Shown: positions 24,905 through 33,011 of the stretch, one piece after another | Position numbering within the stretch: position 1 is the first letter of the stretch | Layout of the letters: each line of letters starts with the position of its first letter | From: a virus | Length of the DNA stretch: 64,000 nt | Reading direction: 5' to 3' (one strand) | IMG/VR virus record: IMGVR_UViG_3300008448_000004 | Span: 116,935-180,934 of that record | Program-made: the position numbers and the translations under genes | The notes under the pieces: generated by a model | Database searches by the model: none | What the model was told of the DNA's origin: nothing | Seen by the model: the letters and a program-made list of their open reading frames with translations, nothing else

Positions 24905-26946
24905 TACTTAAACCTTTTTATATTTTTGTGTAATGCTGAAACCATTTCTTTAATCTGTGTTAAAGCTCTTTCTGTATGTACTTTGTATTTAAGTCCATCC
25001 TCTCCTTCAGATAGTTCTGTTTTGAGACGGCTTACGTATTCGTATAGTTTGTGAATCTCTTGAACTTTTCGCTTAACTGCTTTTACAGCTTGATGAAACT
25101 GCTCGGGTTTAGTTCGAGTTTTTGTTTCGGTTCTAAACTTAGAATAGTTTTCATTTAGATTTCCTCCATCTTTGAAAGCTTTATTCAGCATATCTATAAC
25201 ATTCTCTACTCCCCAAGATCCAAATTTTGATATTTGAAGAGCGTTTTTGAGCGATGTTGTTCCTGGTTCTCTAGTTCCTATTGCTACTCTAAAATCATTC
25301 AATCTAGGAGCTCCAGCAGCTTTATCATCTACCATAATCAAGTCCTTATCGCCTAATTTATAGATGTAAACTGTTCTCTTAGAACCGTATTTATTTACTT
25401 GTTGATCTTTATCTACAAGTTTAAAATTTAATCCTTTTTGAGCTGCGTAATCAGTGATCATAGCTTCTATATTCTTAACAGCCCATTGTTGTTTAGCTTC
25501 TTCTATGTTATTTTCGGGTAGCGGTTTTTTCTGCAGTACAAGATTGACAATCATCATTAAGCCGTCTGCTGTAATATGTCCTTGTCTGTAAGCAGACATT
25601 AACGTCTTTTTAACGTCTGGGGCTAGATTGGGATTATTGAGAGTAGCAATTACTTCATCGGTTCCTGCTGCTTCCATTAATTCATCTTCCCAGCCTTCAT
25701 CTTCTTCATCTTCTATTCTCTCTACATCACTAGAGTGCATACTATAAACTTCTCCGTCTCTATCCATTTCAACCTCAACAAAGCCGCGATGAATAGCAAC
25801 TATAGTTCCAGTTTCACCGTAGAATTCGTTTCCGTAGACTACTTTAACTCTATCATCTTCTTGAAATCCTTCTTCTAAGCCATGTGACTTGTGTCCGACG
25901 ATTTCATCCCAAGCATCTTGGTCTAGGGTTTTTTTCTGAACTACTCCGGCTACATTCTCCATCGTTGCTGCCCTTCTCTCGATTTCACCTTTATCCATAT
26001 ACGGATTAGTTTCTGGGCCCCATTCACCTTGACTTTTTAGTTTGCGTATGGCTTGATCAATCTTATTTAGCATGTCACCGTACTTATCAGCTACGGGACC
26101 GCCTTCTGGTTCTGCTTCTTGCTCCATATCTCTCTCAATCTCTGCTCTCTTTCTGAGCAGCATGGCAATCTTAGCTTGATTAGGATTTACTTTCCGTACT
26201 TGCGGTTTTGGAGCGTCTTTTTTAGCTCTTATTGCCATTAAGACAGGGTCGTTAATACCTGCTTCATCAATATGATGTCCTTTCCCCATACCTAAATCAA
26301 AAGCACCATCATACTTCCCAGGTTGTTTTTTAGAAGGAACTAAATCTGCTTTAACAGATAGATAAGGATACTTACCTTTATCGCCTAAAAACTTCCAATC
26401 TTTTGGATCACTAGACCCTCCGGTAGATATCCATCCGCTGTCTCCTTTATAGTCATATTTCACACCCGGTTTTAATTCACTTTCATCTAATGCCTCAGGA
26501 AAATGAGCTTGTCCTTCTTTTGTCCATTTCCAGTTTGGAAACTTCTTTAATACATCATGGATAGTATTAACTTGTAATTCGTTTGTTCTGTTTCCAGCTC
26601 CATCTATTACGTTAATAGAGAAAGTACCTGTTGAAGGTTCAAAGTAAATACTAGAGTCAGTCTTAGTGTCTGTACCGATGTGAATCTTACCAGCGGCTTC
26701 CCACAGCTCTCTATAGTCCATAGCTTTAGCTCCAGGATGAGTGCTATGTTTGAATTTAGCATTAAAAGGAGCTGAGGTGCTTTCTGTTTTTTTCTTCTTA
26801 AAAGCTTTAGGAGTAAAAGTCTGTTCACCAGGTCCGGTCATCGCAGTAGCTCCAGCAGTTGAATTACCGCCAGTAAAAGAAGTTTCTTTAATTATTTCAT
26901 GAATGGCCTTAAAAAGACCTTCCTTGGTAAGTTTAATTTTATTCAT
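24904..26946 (-). CDS. Probable internal head protein with capsid-like mature N-terminus
   Basis: A 680-residue protein beginning MNKIKLTKEGLFKAIHEIIK followed by E-TSFTGGNSTAGATAMTG. Ile-Lys-Glu21 is a prohead protease site by the T4 rule, and the residues after it closely match those after Glu60 in the major capsid protein (SNFSGGNSTSGAT). Further on: a Lys-rich linker, a domain around FDLGMGKGHHIDEAG, a coiled coil (290-330), a KOW/SH3-like barrel (DRVKVVYGNEFYGETG, about 395-450), and a helical C-terminus. It abuts the portal-proximal gene (1-base overlap). I infer a protein processed with the head, either packaged or bound to the capsid lattice. Family unknown. Confidence 0.65.
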   Translation of the reverse strand: MNKIKLTKEGLFKAIHEIIKETSFTGGNSTAGATAMTGPGEQTFTPKAFKKKKTESTSAPFNAKFKHSTHPGAKAMDYRELWEAAGKIHIGTDTKTDSSIYFEPSTGTFSINVIDGAGNRTNELQVNTIHDVLKKFPNWKWTKEGQAHFPEALDESELKPGVKYDYKGDSGWISTGGSSDPKDWKFLGDKGKYPYLSVKADLVPSKKQPGKYDGAFDLGMGKGHHIDEAGINDPVLMAIRAKKDAPKPQVRKVNPNQAKIAMLLRKRAEIERDMEQEAEPEGGPVADKYGDMLNKIDQAIRKLKSQGEWGPETNPYMDKGEIERRAATMENVAGVVQKKTLDQDAWDEIVGHKSHGLEEGFQEDDRVKVVYGNEFYGETGTIVAIHRGFVEVEMDRDGEVYSMHSSDVERIEDEEDEGWEDELMEAAGTDEVIATLNNPNLAPDVKKTLMSAYRQGHITADGLMMIVNLVLQKKPLPENNIEEAKQQWAVKNIEAMITDYAAQKGLNFKLVDKDQQVNKYGSKRTVYIYKLGDKDLIMVDDKAAGAPRLNDFRVAIGTREPGTTSLKNALQISKFGSWGVENVIDMLNKAFKDGGNLNENYSKFRTETKTRTKPEQFHQAVKAVKRKVQEIHKLYEYVSRLKTELSEGEDGLKYKVHTERALTQIKEMVSALHKNIKRFK

Positions 26947-27818
26947 TACTTACTAACTGTGTTTTTAAGTTCTTTTACAAGCTCACAGTATTGCATCAAA
27001 CTAATCAAGTGATCATCTTTGATGTTCTGCTTGTTAGAAATAGGTTGTATATTTTTTAAAACTTCTTGAAGTTTAATAACGGTAACAGGATTCTCTACCT
27101 TACCGCTAAGACGGAGTAGAGTCTGCTTAACTTCTTCTATTTTATTATTTAAGTAAGCTTTTAGCTTAACCGTATCAGATATGTTGTTGATATACTCTTT
27201 CAGTATCTCTTTTTGATCGCTGGATAGAGTATTGTATTTTTCATTAAATTTCTCAACTAAGAACTTGTAGCTTAAAGCTTTAATTTCTTTTTCTTCACGG
27301 ATAAAATCTGTGATTGAAGGATCCTCTATATTTTTAACAGCGGGGGTTGTTACATGCTCAAATACAGTTAGTTTATTAACCATAAGCTGTTCTGTATCGA
27401 CCACTGTTTTAGCATTTGCTGCTTCAAGTATGGTGTAAATTGCTGCGGATACTTTGTAGTTGTTTATCTTAGCTTTGAAAAAGTCGTCTAAGTTGTAATG
27501 CTTCTTAACCTCTCGTATTAAGTTAAACTTTTCTTTCTCTAAAATTTCCTGATTTAACTTCTTGCTCTGCTCGCAGATAGTCGAAATTAGCATCTCTGCT
27601 TTAGTCTCTGATAAAGGGTAATTCTTAAGTAGAGTGTTATATAGATTTAATTCTTTTGAAAGCTCTGTATTTCTAAAATACTTCTTTAATATACTTACTG
27701 CTTTAGAATCTCTTGAAGACATCATGTCTGATGTTATCTGTCTTATTAAAAGCTCAAATAAAATACCAGTATTTCTATATTTCGAGTGCTTAATACGTTG
27801 TTGCATAATAGGTTTCAC
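26946..27818 (-). CDS. Conserved helical protein next to portal
   Basis: A 290-residue, almost entirely helical protein with HSKYRNTGILFELLIRQIT near its start, a pattern I associate with conserved genes beside portal in T4-like aquatic phages, though no function is known to me. The frame can start with GTG at 27818 or ATG at 27806 (MQQRIKHSKYRN); the ATG is attractive but the GTG sits 13 bases from a TATTTATA element. The stop overlaps the next ATG. A head assembly or core role is inferred from position only. Confidence 0.75.
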   Translation of the reverse strand: MKPIMQQRIKHSKYRNTGILFELLIRQITSDMMSSRDSKAVSILKKYFRNTELSKELNLYNTLLKNYPLSETKAEMLISTICEQSKKLNQEILEKEKFNLIREVKKHYNLDDFFKAKINNYKVSAAIYTILEAANAKTVVDTEQLMVNKLTVFEHVTTPAVKNIEDPSITDFIREEKEIKALSYKFLVEKFNEKYNTLSSDQKEILKEYINNISDTVKLKAYLNNKIEEVKQTLLRLSGKVENPVTVIKLQEVLKNIQPISNKQNIKDDHLISLMQYCELVKELKNTVSK

Positions 27819-27831
27819 AGTATTAGTCTAT

Positions 27832-27839
27832 TATAAATA
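27832..27839 (-). promoter_or_regulatory. TATTTATA element after the portal gene
   Basis: The coding strand reads CATATTTATAATAGAC, 13 bases before the GTG at 27818 and 25 before the ATG at 27806. Confidence 0.55.
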
Positions 27840-27846
27840 TGTAGGT

Positions 27847-29790
27847 TTACCCGATATCGTCTTTTAAATTAGATTCGTCTAAAAGACCGCTATCTTTTTT
27901 CTCTTCGAAAAGATTAACTTTTCTCCCTTTTATAGCATCAAATACCGCTTTATTTTGTAAGTATACCTTTGTTGTGTTTGTATTTTCTAGAGCTAAAGGG
28001 GATCCTCCTTGATACTTAGCTCTTATACCTCCTTGTTCGCCATTGGAATCACTACCTGGTAGATCAGCACGGCCGGTTCTGTCGCGTCCAAGTGGGTCTG
28101 CAGCTGTTCCGATAAATGATGCTTTCTCTGTCGGTCTTCCTGGTGATTTTCTAGGTTCATCTTTGAGCTCATCGTAACCTTGAGGAACATCCCCAGCACC
28201 TGCAGTGTAGTTAGCGTTGCCGCCATACATTGCTGCGATCTGGTGAGGAGTACCGTATGCTTGACCTGTTGCTGCAGGGTCATTACCTTCTTCTTCAATT
28301 TGCTTTAATCGGAAAGCTCTCTTCTTATCGGCTACCAGTAAGTCTCTTAATTCATCAAACTTATCTTCGCTGAACTGGAATAGGTTGTCGTAAATCCAAT
28401 CAGTAGGTAGTAGGTTATTCTCTTGTAACGCTGCTGCTAGATCTACTGTCTCTTTCCATAGAGCTATCATCTCTTGACGATATACAATAGAAGGAGGTGT
28501 TAAGGATAGAGAGAAGTTAGTTAAACTCTCATTAGTGTATCCTTGAGTGTATAAATGTACTAGTGCTATCTTTGTAAGCTCGCTTACTACTATATTCTGT
28601 ACTCTTTCTACAGTGCGTGCAAAACGAATATCTTCAGCAGCAAGAGTTGCCTTACCTGTTAAGTCTTTCTCATATCCTAAGAAAGCTTTAGGTATCCTTA
28701 AAGCTGCAAATAGTTTATCTCTTAAATAATCAACGTCTTCAATGCCGTTATAGTCTAATCCTTTAGCTGTATCTATTCTAGTTGATTGATCATTACCTCT
28801 AACTGGAATGAAGAAGTCCTCAAGCATGTTTTGGATGTTATACTTAAGGTTGTACTGACCTGTTTGCGGGTCGATGTAAGGAGTTTTCTTCATCTTAGAG
28901 ATCATTCTCTGCATATAGTTCTCAACCTCATTCGGTGGAATAGAACCTACGTTAACATAGAATACTCTTTTCTCCGGTGCTCTCACAATACGATGTATTA
29001 ACATCGCATCTTCCATTAGAATCATCTGCTTGAAAGTCTTTCTTGCAGGTTCTAGGTATGAACGTCCGTAAGGTAGGTAGTTAACATCACCTAGAAGTCT
29101 AAAGTGAGCCATTTCGTAGTTCTCAAAAACTATCTCTTGAGTAGAGCCTTGTCTTTGGTTGAATAGCGGAGTATAGCCGGTAGTTACAGATGATGCAATT
29201 GCGTTAGGATCGAATCTAAATCTTACATAAGAAGGATTCTTCGGATCAGCACCTTCTTCTCTTATAATGACATAAGCAGAAAAAGGAATTACATTATATA
29301 CTCCAAACTTCTCAGCTATTTCTAGCTTTAAGAAGAAGTCTCCATACTTACACATATTTCTAATCCACGACCATAAGTTAAACTCAATATTCATTACGTC
29401 GTAGAAAAGGTTGTAAAGTATCTTTTGGATATTTTCATCAGAAGATCTAATCTGTAGAACTTCACCTTGTTCGTTTTTAATAGTACACTCGTCAGCTAGA
29501 ACATCAAGAGCAGAAGCAATAATCGCATCTGTATCCATTCCTTCATAGTCTGTATAAAGTTGGAATTTCAGAGCTTGGAAATTCTGAATGATATTGTAGT
29601 TATATGCGTAGCTGTTAGAAGTTGTGTATAGCCTATTAAATCTATCCACAAGAGAGTTTGTCTGTAGTACACCGCTTGTCTGTATTCTATCGGTATCAAC
29701 AACTCTCAACTGATCTCCGCCGACGTTTCTGATGATTACATCGGAAGAAAAAAGTCTTTTAAGGCTCTTAAAGATATTGTTCTCTGCCAT
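27847..29790 (-). CDS. Portal protein (T4 gp20-like)
   Basis: A 647-residue protein with gp20-family features: SLVDRFNRLYTTSNSYAYN, DTDAIIASALDVLADECTI, NLWSWIRNMCKYGDFFLKL, EDAMLIHRIVRAPEKRVFY, VENYMQRMISKMKKTPYID, then RIPKAFLGYEKDLTGKATLA and LAAEDIRFARTVERVQ. It forms the dodecameric ring at one head vertex through which terminase packages DNA and to which the neck binds. The Gly/Pro/Asp-rich tail of about 130 residues is an extension relative to T4 gp20 (524). It follows terminase with a 19-base gap, and the ATG is only 6 bases from a TATTTATA element. Confidence 0.95.
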   Translation of the reverse strand: MAENNIFKSLKRLFSSDVIIRNVGGDQLRVVDTDRIQTSGVLQTNSLVDRFNRLYTTSNSYAYNYNIIQNFQALKFQLYTDYEGMDTDAIIASALDVLADECTIKNEQGEVLQIRSSDENIQKILYNLFYDVMNIEFNLWSWIRNMCKYGDFFLKLEIAEKFGVYNVIPFSAYVIIREEGADPKNPSYVRFRFDPNAIASSVTTGYTPLFNQRQGSTQEIVFENYEMAHFRLLGDVNYLPYGRSYLEPARKTFKQMILMEDAMLIHRIVRAPEKRVFYVNVGSIPPNEVENYMQRMISKMKKTPYIDPQTGQYNLKYNIQNMLEDFFIPVRGNDQSTRIDTAKGLDYNGIEDVDYLRDKLFAALRIPKAFLGYEKDLTGKATLAAEDIRFARTVERVQNIVVSELTKIALVHLYTQGYTNESLTNFSLSLTPPSIVYRQEMIALWKETVDLAAALQENNLLPTDWIYDNLFQFSEDKFDELRDLLVADKKRAFRLKQIEEEGNDPAATGQAYGTPHQIAAMYGGNANYTAGAGDVPQGYDELKDEPRKSPGRPTEKASFIGTAADPLGRDRTGRADLPGSDSNGEQGGIRAKYQGGSPLALENTNTTKVYLQNKAVFDAIKGRKVNLFEEKKDSGLLDESNLKDDIG

Positions 29791-29796
29791 ATTACT

Positions 29797-29804
29797 TATA
29801 AATA
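29797..29804 (-). promoter_or_regulatory. TATTTATA element before the portal gene
   Basis: The coding strand reads AATATTTATAAGTAATATG, with the portal ATG at the end. Only 6 bases separate octamer and start. Confidence 0.5.
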
Positions 29805-29809
29805 TTTAA

Positions 29810-31420
29810 TTATTTTAGCAACCAAGTTAAATCTTCGTTTTGTCCAAACTGATTTGTCATTTTCCATGGATGACGTTCTAAAGCTAAAGCGGGAGTTATT
29901 ATTTCCATGCCGTAGTTCGATTTGGACATATTGCCTAAGCTTGCTTTTGCAAGATCAATACCTGTTTGCCTAAATCTGAGAGCTGTATCTCTTAAGAATA
30001 ACCCAATACCTATCGGTATTACGAGGTCATCATTATATCCTTCAAGCGCTTGAGCTTTACCTGATTTCCAGATGAAAGTAGATAATTCTTCATGCGTTCT
30101 TTTAGACTGTACAATACAACTCTTATCATGAATATACGAAGTTAATTTCGAAATAACAAGAGGTCTTGTTCTTTGATTTGTAGAAAATCCAGGAACCATT
30201 CCATCTCCTCTATCAAAACGGCTTAAATACAGCTCAACATTAGTTAGAGCTATATCCGATCTTGGGGAGTAGTATAGATTAGGGTACTGTGATTCGACGG
30301 CTGTCTGTATTACATCCCATCCAATACCGGTGTTTTCTATAATGAGAAGTCCCATGTTCCACTCTGTAGCAACGCTGACAGCTAATCTACCTAAGTCTCT
30401 TGTGTCGGGCTGTCCGCGGTACTCTGCTACTTGCTTGGCTTCTTCAACTTCCATTACTTGAATAGTTGAATAGTCTTTTCCATCGCCTCTAGCTACGTCA
30501 ACTATAATTGCATATGTTTTAGAGTAATCGGGGTATTCCCAAAGCCAGTAGTTATGATCAATAAAACGTTTCTCTACAGGAGGCTTTATCAAACTCTCGT
30601 ACCATTTTAGTATCTCAGGTTCAATTACGGTTGCACCGGATGTTGTGAAGTCACAATCACATTCCTGGGCTGCTTCTCTTTTACCGAGTATCTTATCTTG
30701 TTCTTCTCTCCAGGTTTGAGTTCTTTCAGGATGTACTGTCCAGGGAAGTCTAATAGCAGTGAATTTATTTTCACCAATTTCTGCTTTAGTAAATTCTTTG
30801 TGAAACCAGTTACCTGTACCGTTAGGGGTAGATATAGCAATACATCGACCTCCGGTAGCAAGAGTCTGTTGAGCAGCTGTAAAGATAGTTTCGATGTTAT
30901 CAATAAACGCTGCTTCGTCAAGTATGAGTAGTGATACAGCTTCTGAACGGCCTGAGTCTGATGCGGCAGAAACTGCTTTGATTTGAGATCCATTTGCTAG
31001 CTTAATACTAAGTTTGTTGTTAAATTCTGTACCACCTGCAAATTCTTTAATCCAATTAGGAAGATGGTCGTATGCAAACGAAACTTTAGTGACAAGGTTT
31101 TTAGCAGTATCCTGCTTTGTTGCTACAACAAGGATGTTCTTATCTTTATTGAAAAGCATCATCCATAAGGCATAAGCAGATACTAGAGTAGAGATACCTA
31201 GCTGTCTAGACTTATTGACAATATTGTATTCGTTTTGTTGAAATACACCTAGTACTTTTTCTTGGAATAGGTAGAGATTAAATTGCATTCTACCGCGGGT
31301 GGGGTGCTGAATCCAGTAATATTTCTTCATGAAATATACAGGATCTTGGGCACAGCGTATTAGCTCCTGCCTTATAGCTTCTTTTAAGCTCTGCTGACTT
31401 ACTTGAGTTTTATTTTCCAT
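29810..31420 (-). CDS. Terminase large subunit (T4 gp17-like)
   Basis: A 536-residue protein with the ATPase motifs NKSRQLGIST (Walker A variant, 69-78) and LLILDEAAF (Walker B, 164-172), the coupling motif AISTPNGTG, and a C-terminal RNase H-like nuclease beginning IIVDVARGDGKDYS (Asp308). It pumps DNA into the prohead and cuts it. Slightly shorter than gp17 (610). It overlaps the upstream membrane-anchored gene by 22 bases. No small terminase (gp16-like) was recognised in the window. Confidence 0.96.
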   Translation of the reverse strand: MENKTQVSQQSLKEAIRQELIRCAQDPVYFMKKYYWIQHPTRGRMQFNLYLFQEKVLGVFQQNEYNIVNKSRQLGISTLVSAYALWMMLFNKDKNILVVATKQDTAKNLVTKVSFAYDHLPNWIKEFAGGTEFNNKLSIKLANGSQIKAVSAASDSGRSEAVSLLILDEAAFIDNIETIFTAAQQTLATGGRCIAISTPNGTGNWFHKEFTKAEIGENKFTAIRLPWTVHPERTQTWREEQDKILGKREAAQECDCDFTTSGATVIEPEILKWYESLIKPPVEKRFIDHNYWLWEYPDYSKTYAIIVDVARGDGKDYSTIQVMEVEEAKQVAEYRGQPDTRDLGRLAVSVATEWNMGLLIIENTGIGWDVIQTAVESQYPNLYYSPRSDIALTNVELYLSRFDRGDGMVPGFSTNQRTRPLVISKLTSYIHDKSCIVQSKRTHEELSTFIWKSGKAQALEGYNDDLVIPIGIGLFLRDTALRFRQTGIDLAKASLGNMSKSNYGMEIITPALALERHPWKMTNQFGQNEDLTWLLK

Positions 31421-32022
31421 AGTATACCAGCTTTAATACTAACACCTCCGTTGAGATCGTAGCCTGCGCCTAAGGTATACATTCCGTCTTTCTTAGTCTT
31501 TAGAGTTAGAGTAGGACCGAAATAGGATATTGGTTCGTCCTTATTTACAACTCCCTCGAAGCCAGCGTATAATTGGGTTTTTGCTTTTGGAGGTATTACT
31601 ACTGTGGTTTCTTTTGTAATGACCGGCACTTTATAGTCTGCGCTGAACCATCTGCTTTCTATCTTATTCTTACTTACCGAATCTGTTATGTAGGCATAGC
31701 CTATACTGTCAATAGCTATAGTATCTCTGTAAACTCTTGTTGCGTAAAAATCTTTAAGTATCGCTGCTGTATCTACATCTTTATAGAACGAATCTACAGT
31801 TCCTGGAAGATACTCTGTTTCACCTGGGATGTATACAGGCTTTTCTACTCTCTTTGCTACATACTGCGTGTCTATCTTTACAGTTATTATGGGCTTTCCT
31901 CCTTCGGGACAAGGTATATCGCTTTTGCAGGACTTTTGCAACAGTATTATAATAACTAAAACGGCAATTATCGCTAGATAAAAGCCGTTCTTAGTCGATA
32001 GTAATTTTTTAATATTTACCAC
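31399..32022 (-). CDS. Membrane-anchored protein of unknown function
   Basis: A 207-residue protein with one N-terminal transmembrane helix (FYLAIIAVLVIIILL, about residues 14-28) followed by QKSCKSDIPC and a periplasm-type beta-rich region with alternating Thr/Val/Asp (VKIDTQYVAKRVEKPVYIPG). The end, LGAGYDLNGGVSIKAGILWK, looks like amphipathic beta strands. Phages carry such proteins as spanin-like lysis components or virion-associated membrane anchors; similar single-helix proteins occur in Bacteroidota phages. I cannot decide between these. It overlaps terminase by 22 bases. Confidence 0.65.
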   Translation of the reverse strand: MVNIKKLLSTKNGFYLAIIAVLVIIILLQKSCKSDIPCPEGGKPIITVKIDTQYVAKRVEKPVYIPGETEYLPGTVDSFYKDVDTAAILKDFYATRVYRDTIAIDSIGYAYITDSVSKNKIESRWFSADYKVPVITKETTVVIPPKAKTQLYAGFEGVVNKDEPISYFGPTLTLKTKKDGMYTLGAGYDLNGGVSIKAGILWKIKLK

Positions 32023-32028
32023 TAAAAT

Positions 32029-32691
32029 TTAATTTGATTTCCAAGCATCTATCTTCTCTTTCCATAGTTTCTTTACAGCTATTCTAGCTGCGTTTTGATC
32101 ATGAGAAGGGATTTGCTTTTGAATTAAGCCTTTGATATCTTCAATTAATTCATCAATAGCCATTTCAACACCTGGACCTGCTAGGTCTGTATCGTCGTAT
32201 TTTTCAAAGAAAGAAGCTGTATCTCCGGGTCTAATAACGTTACTGTACATTAAGTGACCTGGAATTGCTTCTGCTACATCATCTCCTTCTTCTAGAGATT
32301 CTTCTCCTTCTTCATCGCTAACGTCGGTTAGCTTAGCTAAGTCTGCAGTCAAAGTTTTAATTTGCTGCGGGATTGTACCGATCATTTGCTTATACTGGTC
32401 TATTGTTATTTCTCCTGCTTTTAACTTCTGAATGAGTTCGTCTTTTTGCTTAGTTAGTTTAGCTAACTGAGTTCTTTTATCAGAGTCGCTGCCGAGTTGT
32501 TTATCAACAGCTTTTACGTCTTTTTTGGAAGGCTCTTTTTCAAACTCATCAGAGCTAAATTCGTCTTCTTTTTCCCAATCGTCTGTTTCTTCTTCTGCTT
32601 CTTTAATTAAAGCTTTTTTACCAGCATCCAGTTTAGATGCTACAGTAGCTCTATTCTCAGTAACAAATTTATAAAAGTCAAACTGTGCCAT
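32029..32691 (-). CDS. Acidic coiled-coil protein with candidate capsid-targeting leader
   Basis: A 220-residue protein. It starts MAQFDFYKFVTE-NRATVASK; a short aromatic leader ending x-x-Val-Thr-Glu resembles the T4 internal protein leader MKTYQEFIAE, although Val replaces Ile/Leu. The middle is a Lys/Gln/Glu coiled coil (LTKQKDELIQKLKAG), then an acidic linker (DEEGEESLEEGDDV), and a helical C-terminal domain with ELIEDIKGLIQKQIPSHDQN. I infer an internal head protein, with low certainty. TATTTATA precedes it by 14 bases. Confidence 0.6.
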   Translation of the reverse strand: MAQFDFYKFVTENRATVASKLDAGKKALIKEAEEETDDWEKEDEFSSDEFEKEPSKKDVKAVDKQLGSDSDKRTQLAKLTKQKDELIQKLKAGEITIDQYKQMIGTIPQQIKTLTADLAKLTDVSDEEGEESLEEGDDVAEAIPGHLMYSNVIRPGDTASFFEKYDDTDLAGPGVEMAIDELIEDIKGLIQKQIPSHDQNAARIAVKKLWKEKIDAWKSN

Positions 32692-32705
32692 TTTATCTAA
32701 TTTAT

Positions 32706-32713
32706 TATAAATA
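32706..32713 (-). promoter_or_regulatory. TATTTATA element before the 220-residue gene
   Basis: The coding strand reads GCTATTTATAATAAATTAG, 14 bases before the ATG at 32691. It probably heads the unit that runs through terminase. Confidence 0.55.
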
Positions 32714-32727
32714 GCAGGGATTTTAGT

Positions 32728-32967
32728 TTAAAGCATGTCTGGAAGGGGTGTAATAACTTTAGAATCATTCTTTAAGATTAGCCATTCTCTCTTAGACATT
32801 TCACGTCCGTAGATAGCATAGACATCTTTCTTTTTAGAATCTTTAGGGTATTTAATTGCAGGTCCAGCTAACGAATGTAGCTTAGCATTTTTTCCTGGCT
32901 CTTGATAAAGAGATAGTACGGTCCCTTCGGGCGTCTTTACTTTCTTTATGTAACTTGATTCACTCAT
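32728..32967 (-). CDS. Small conserved phage protein of unknown function
   Basis: A 79-residue protein with HSLAGPAIKYPKDSKKKDVY then AIYGREMSKREWLILKND. The arrangement (His-Ser-Leu-x-Gly-Pro-Ala, then Tyr-Gly and Glu-Trp) is one I associate with short beta proteins found in many phages and hosts, without known function. A hairpin overlaps the leader immediately before its ATG. It is flanked by the 220-residue gene and the 563-residue gene. Confidence 0.65.
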   Translation of the reverse strand: MSESSYIKKVKTPEGTVLSLYQEPGKNAKLHSLAGPAIKYPKDSKKKDVYAIYGREMSKREWLILKNDSKVITPLPDML

Positions 32968-32971
32968 ATTG

Positions 32972-32993
32972 TTTTGCTATAAAGATAGCAAAA
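32972..32993. other. Inverted repeat just before the start of the 79-residue gene
   Basis: A perfect 9-base stem (TTTTGCTAT with ATAGCAAAA) and a 4-base loop, ending 5 bases before the ATG at 32967 on the minus strand. No T run follows on that strand, so it is not a standard terminator; the loop region includes TATCTTTATAG, a one-base-longer relative of TATTTATA. It could affect start access, or be a degenerate promoter. Confidence 0.45.
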
Positions 32994-33011
32994 AACTTTC
33001 AGACTTCCAAC

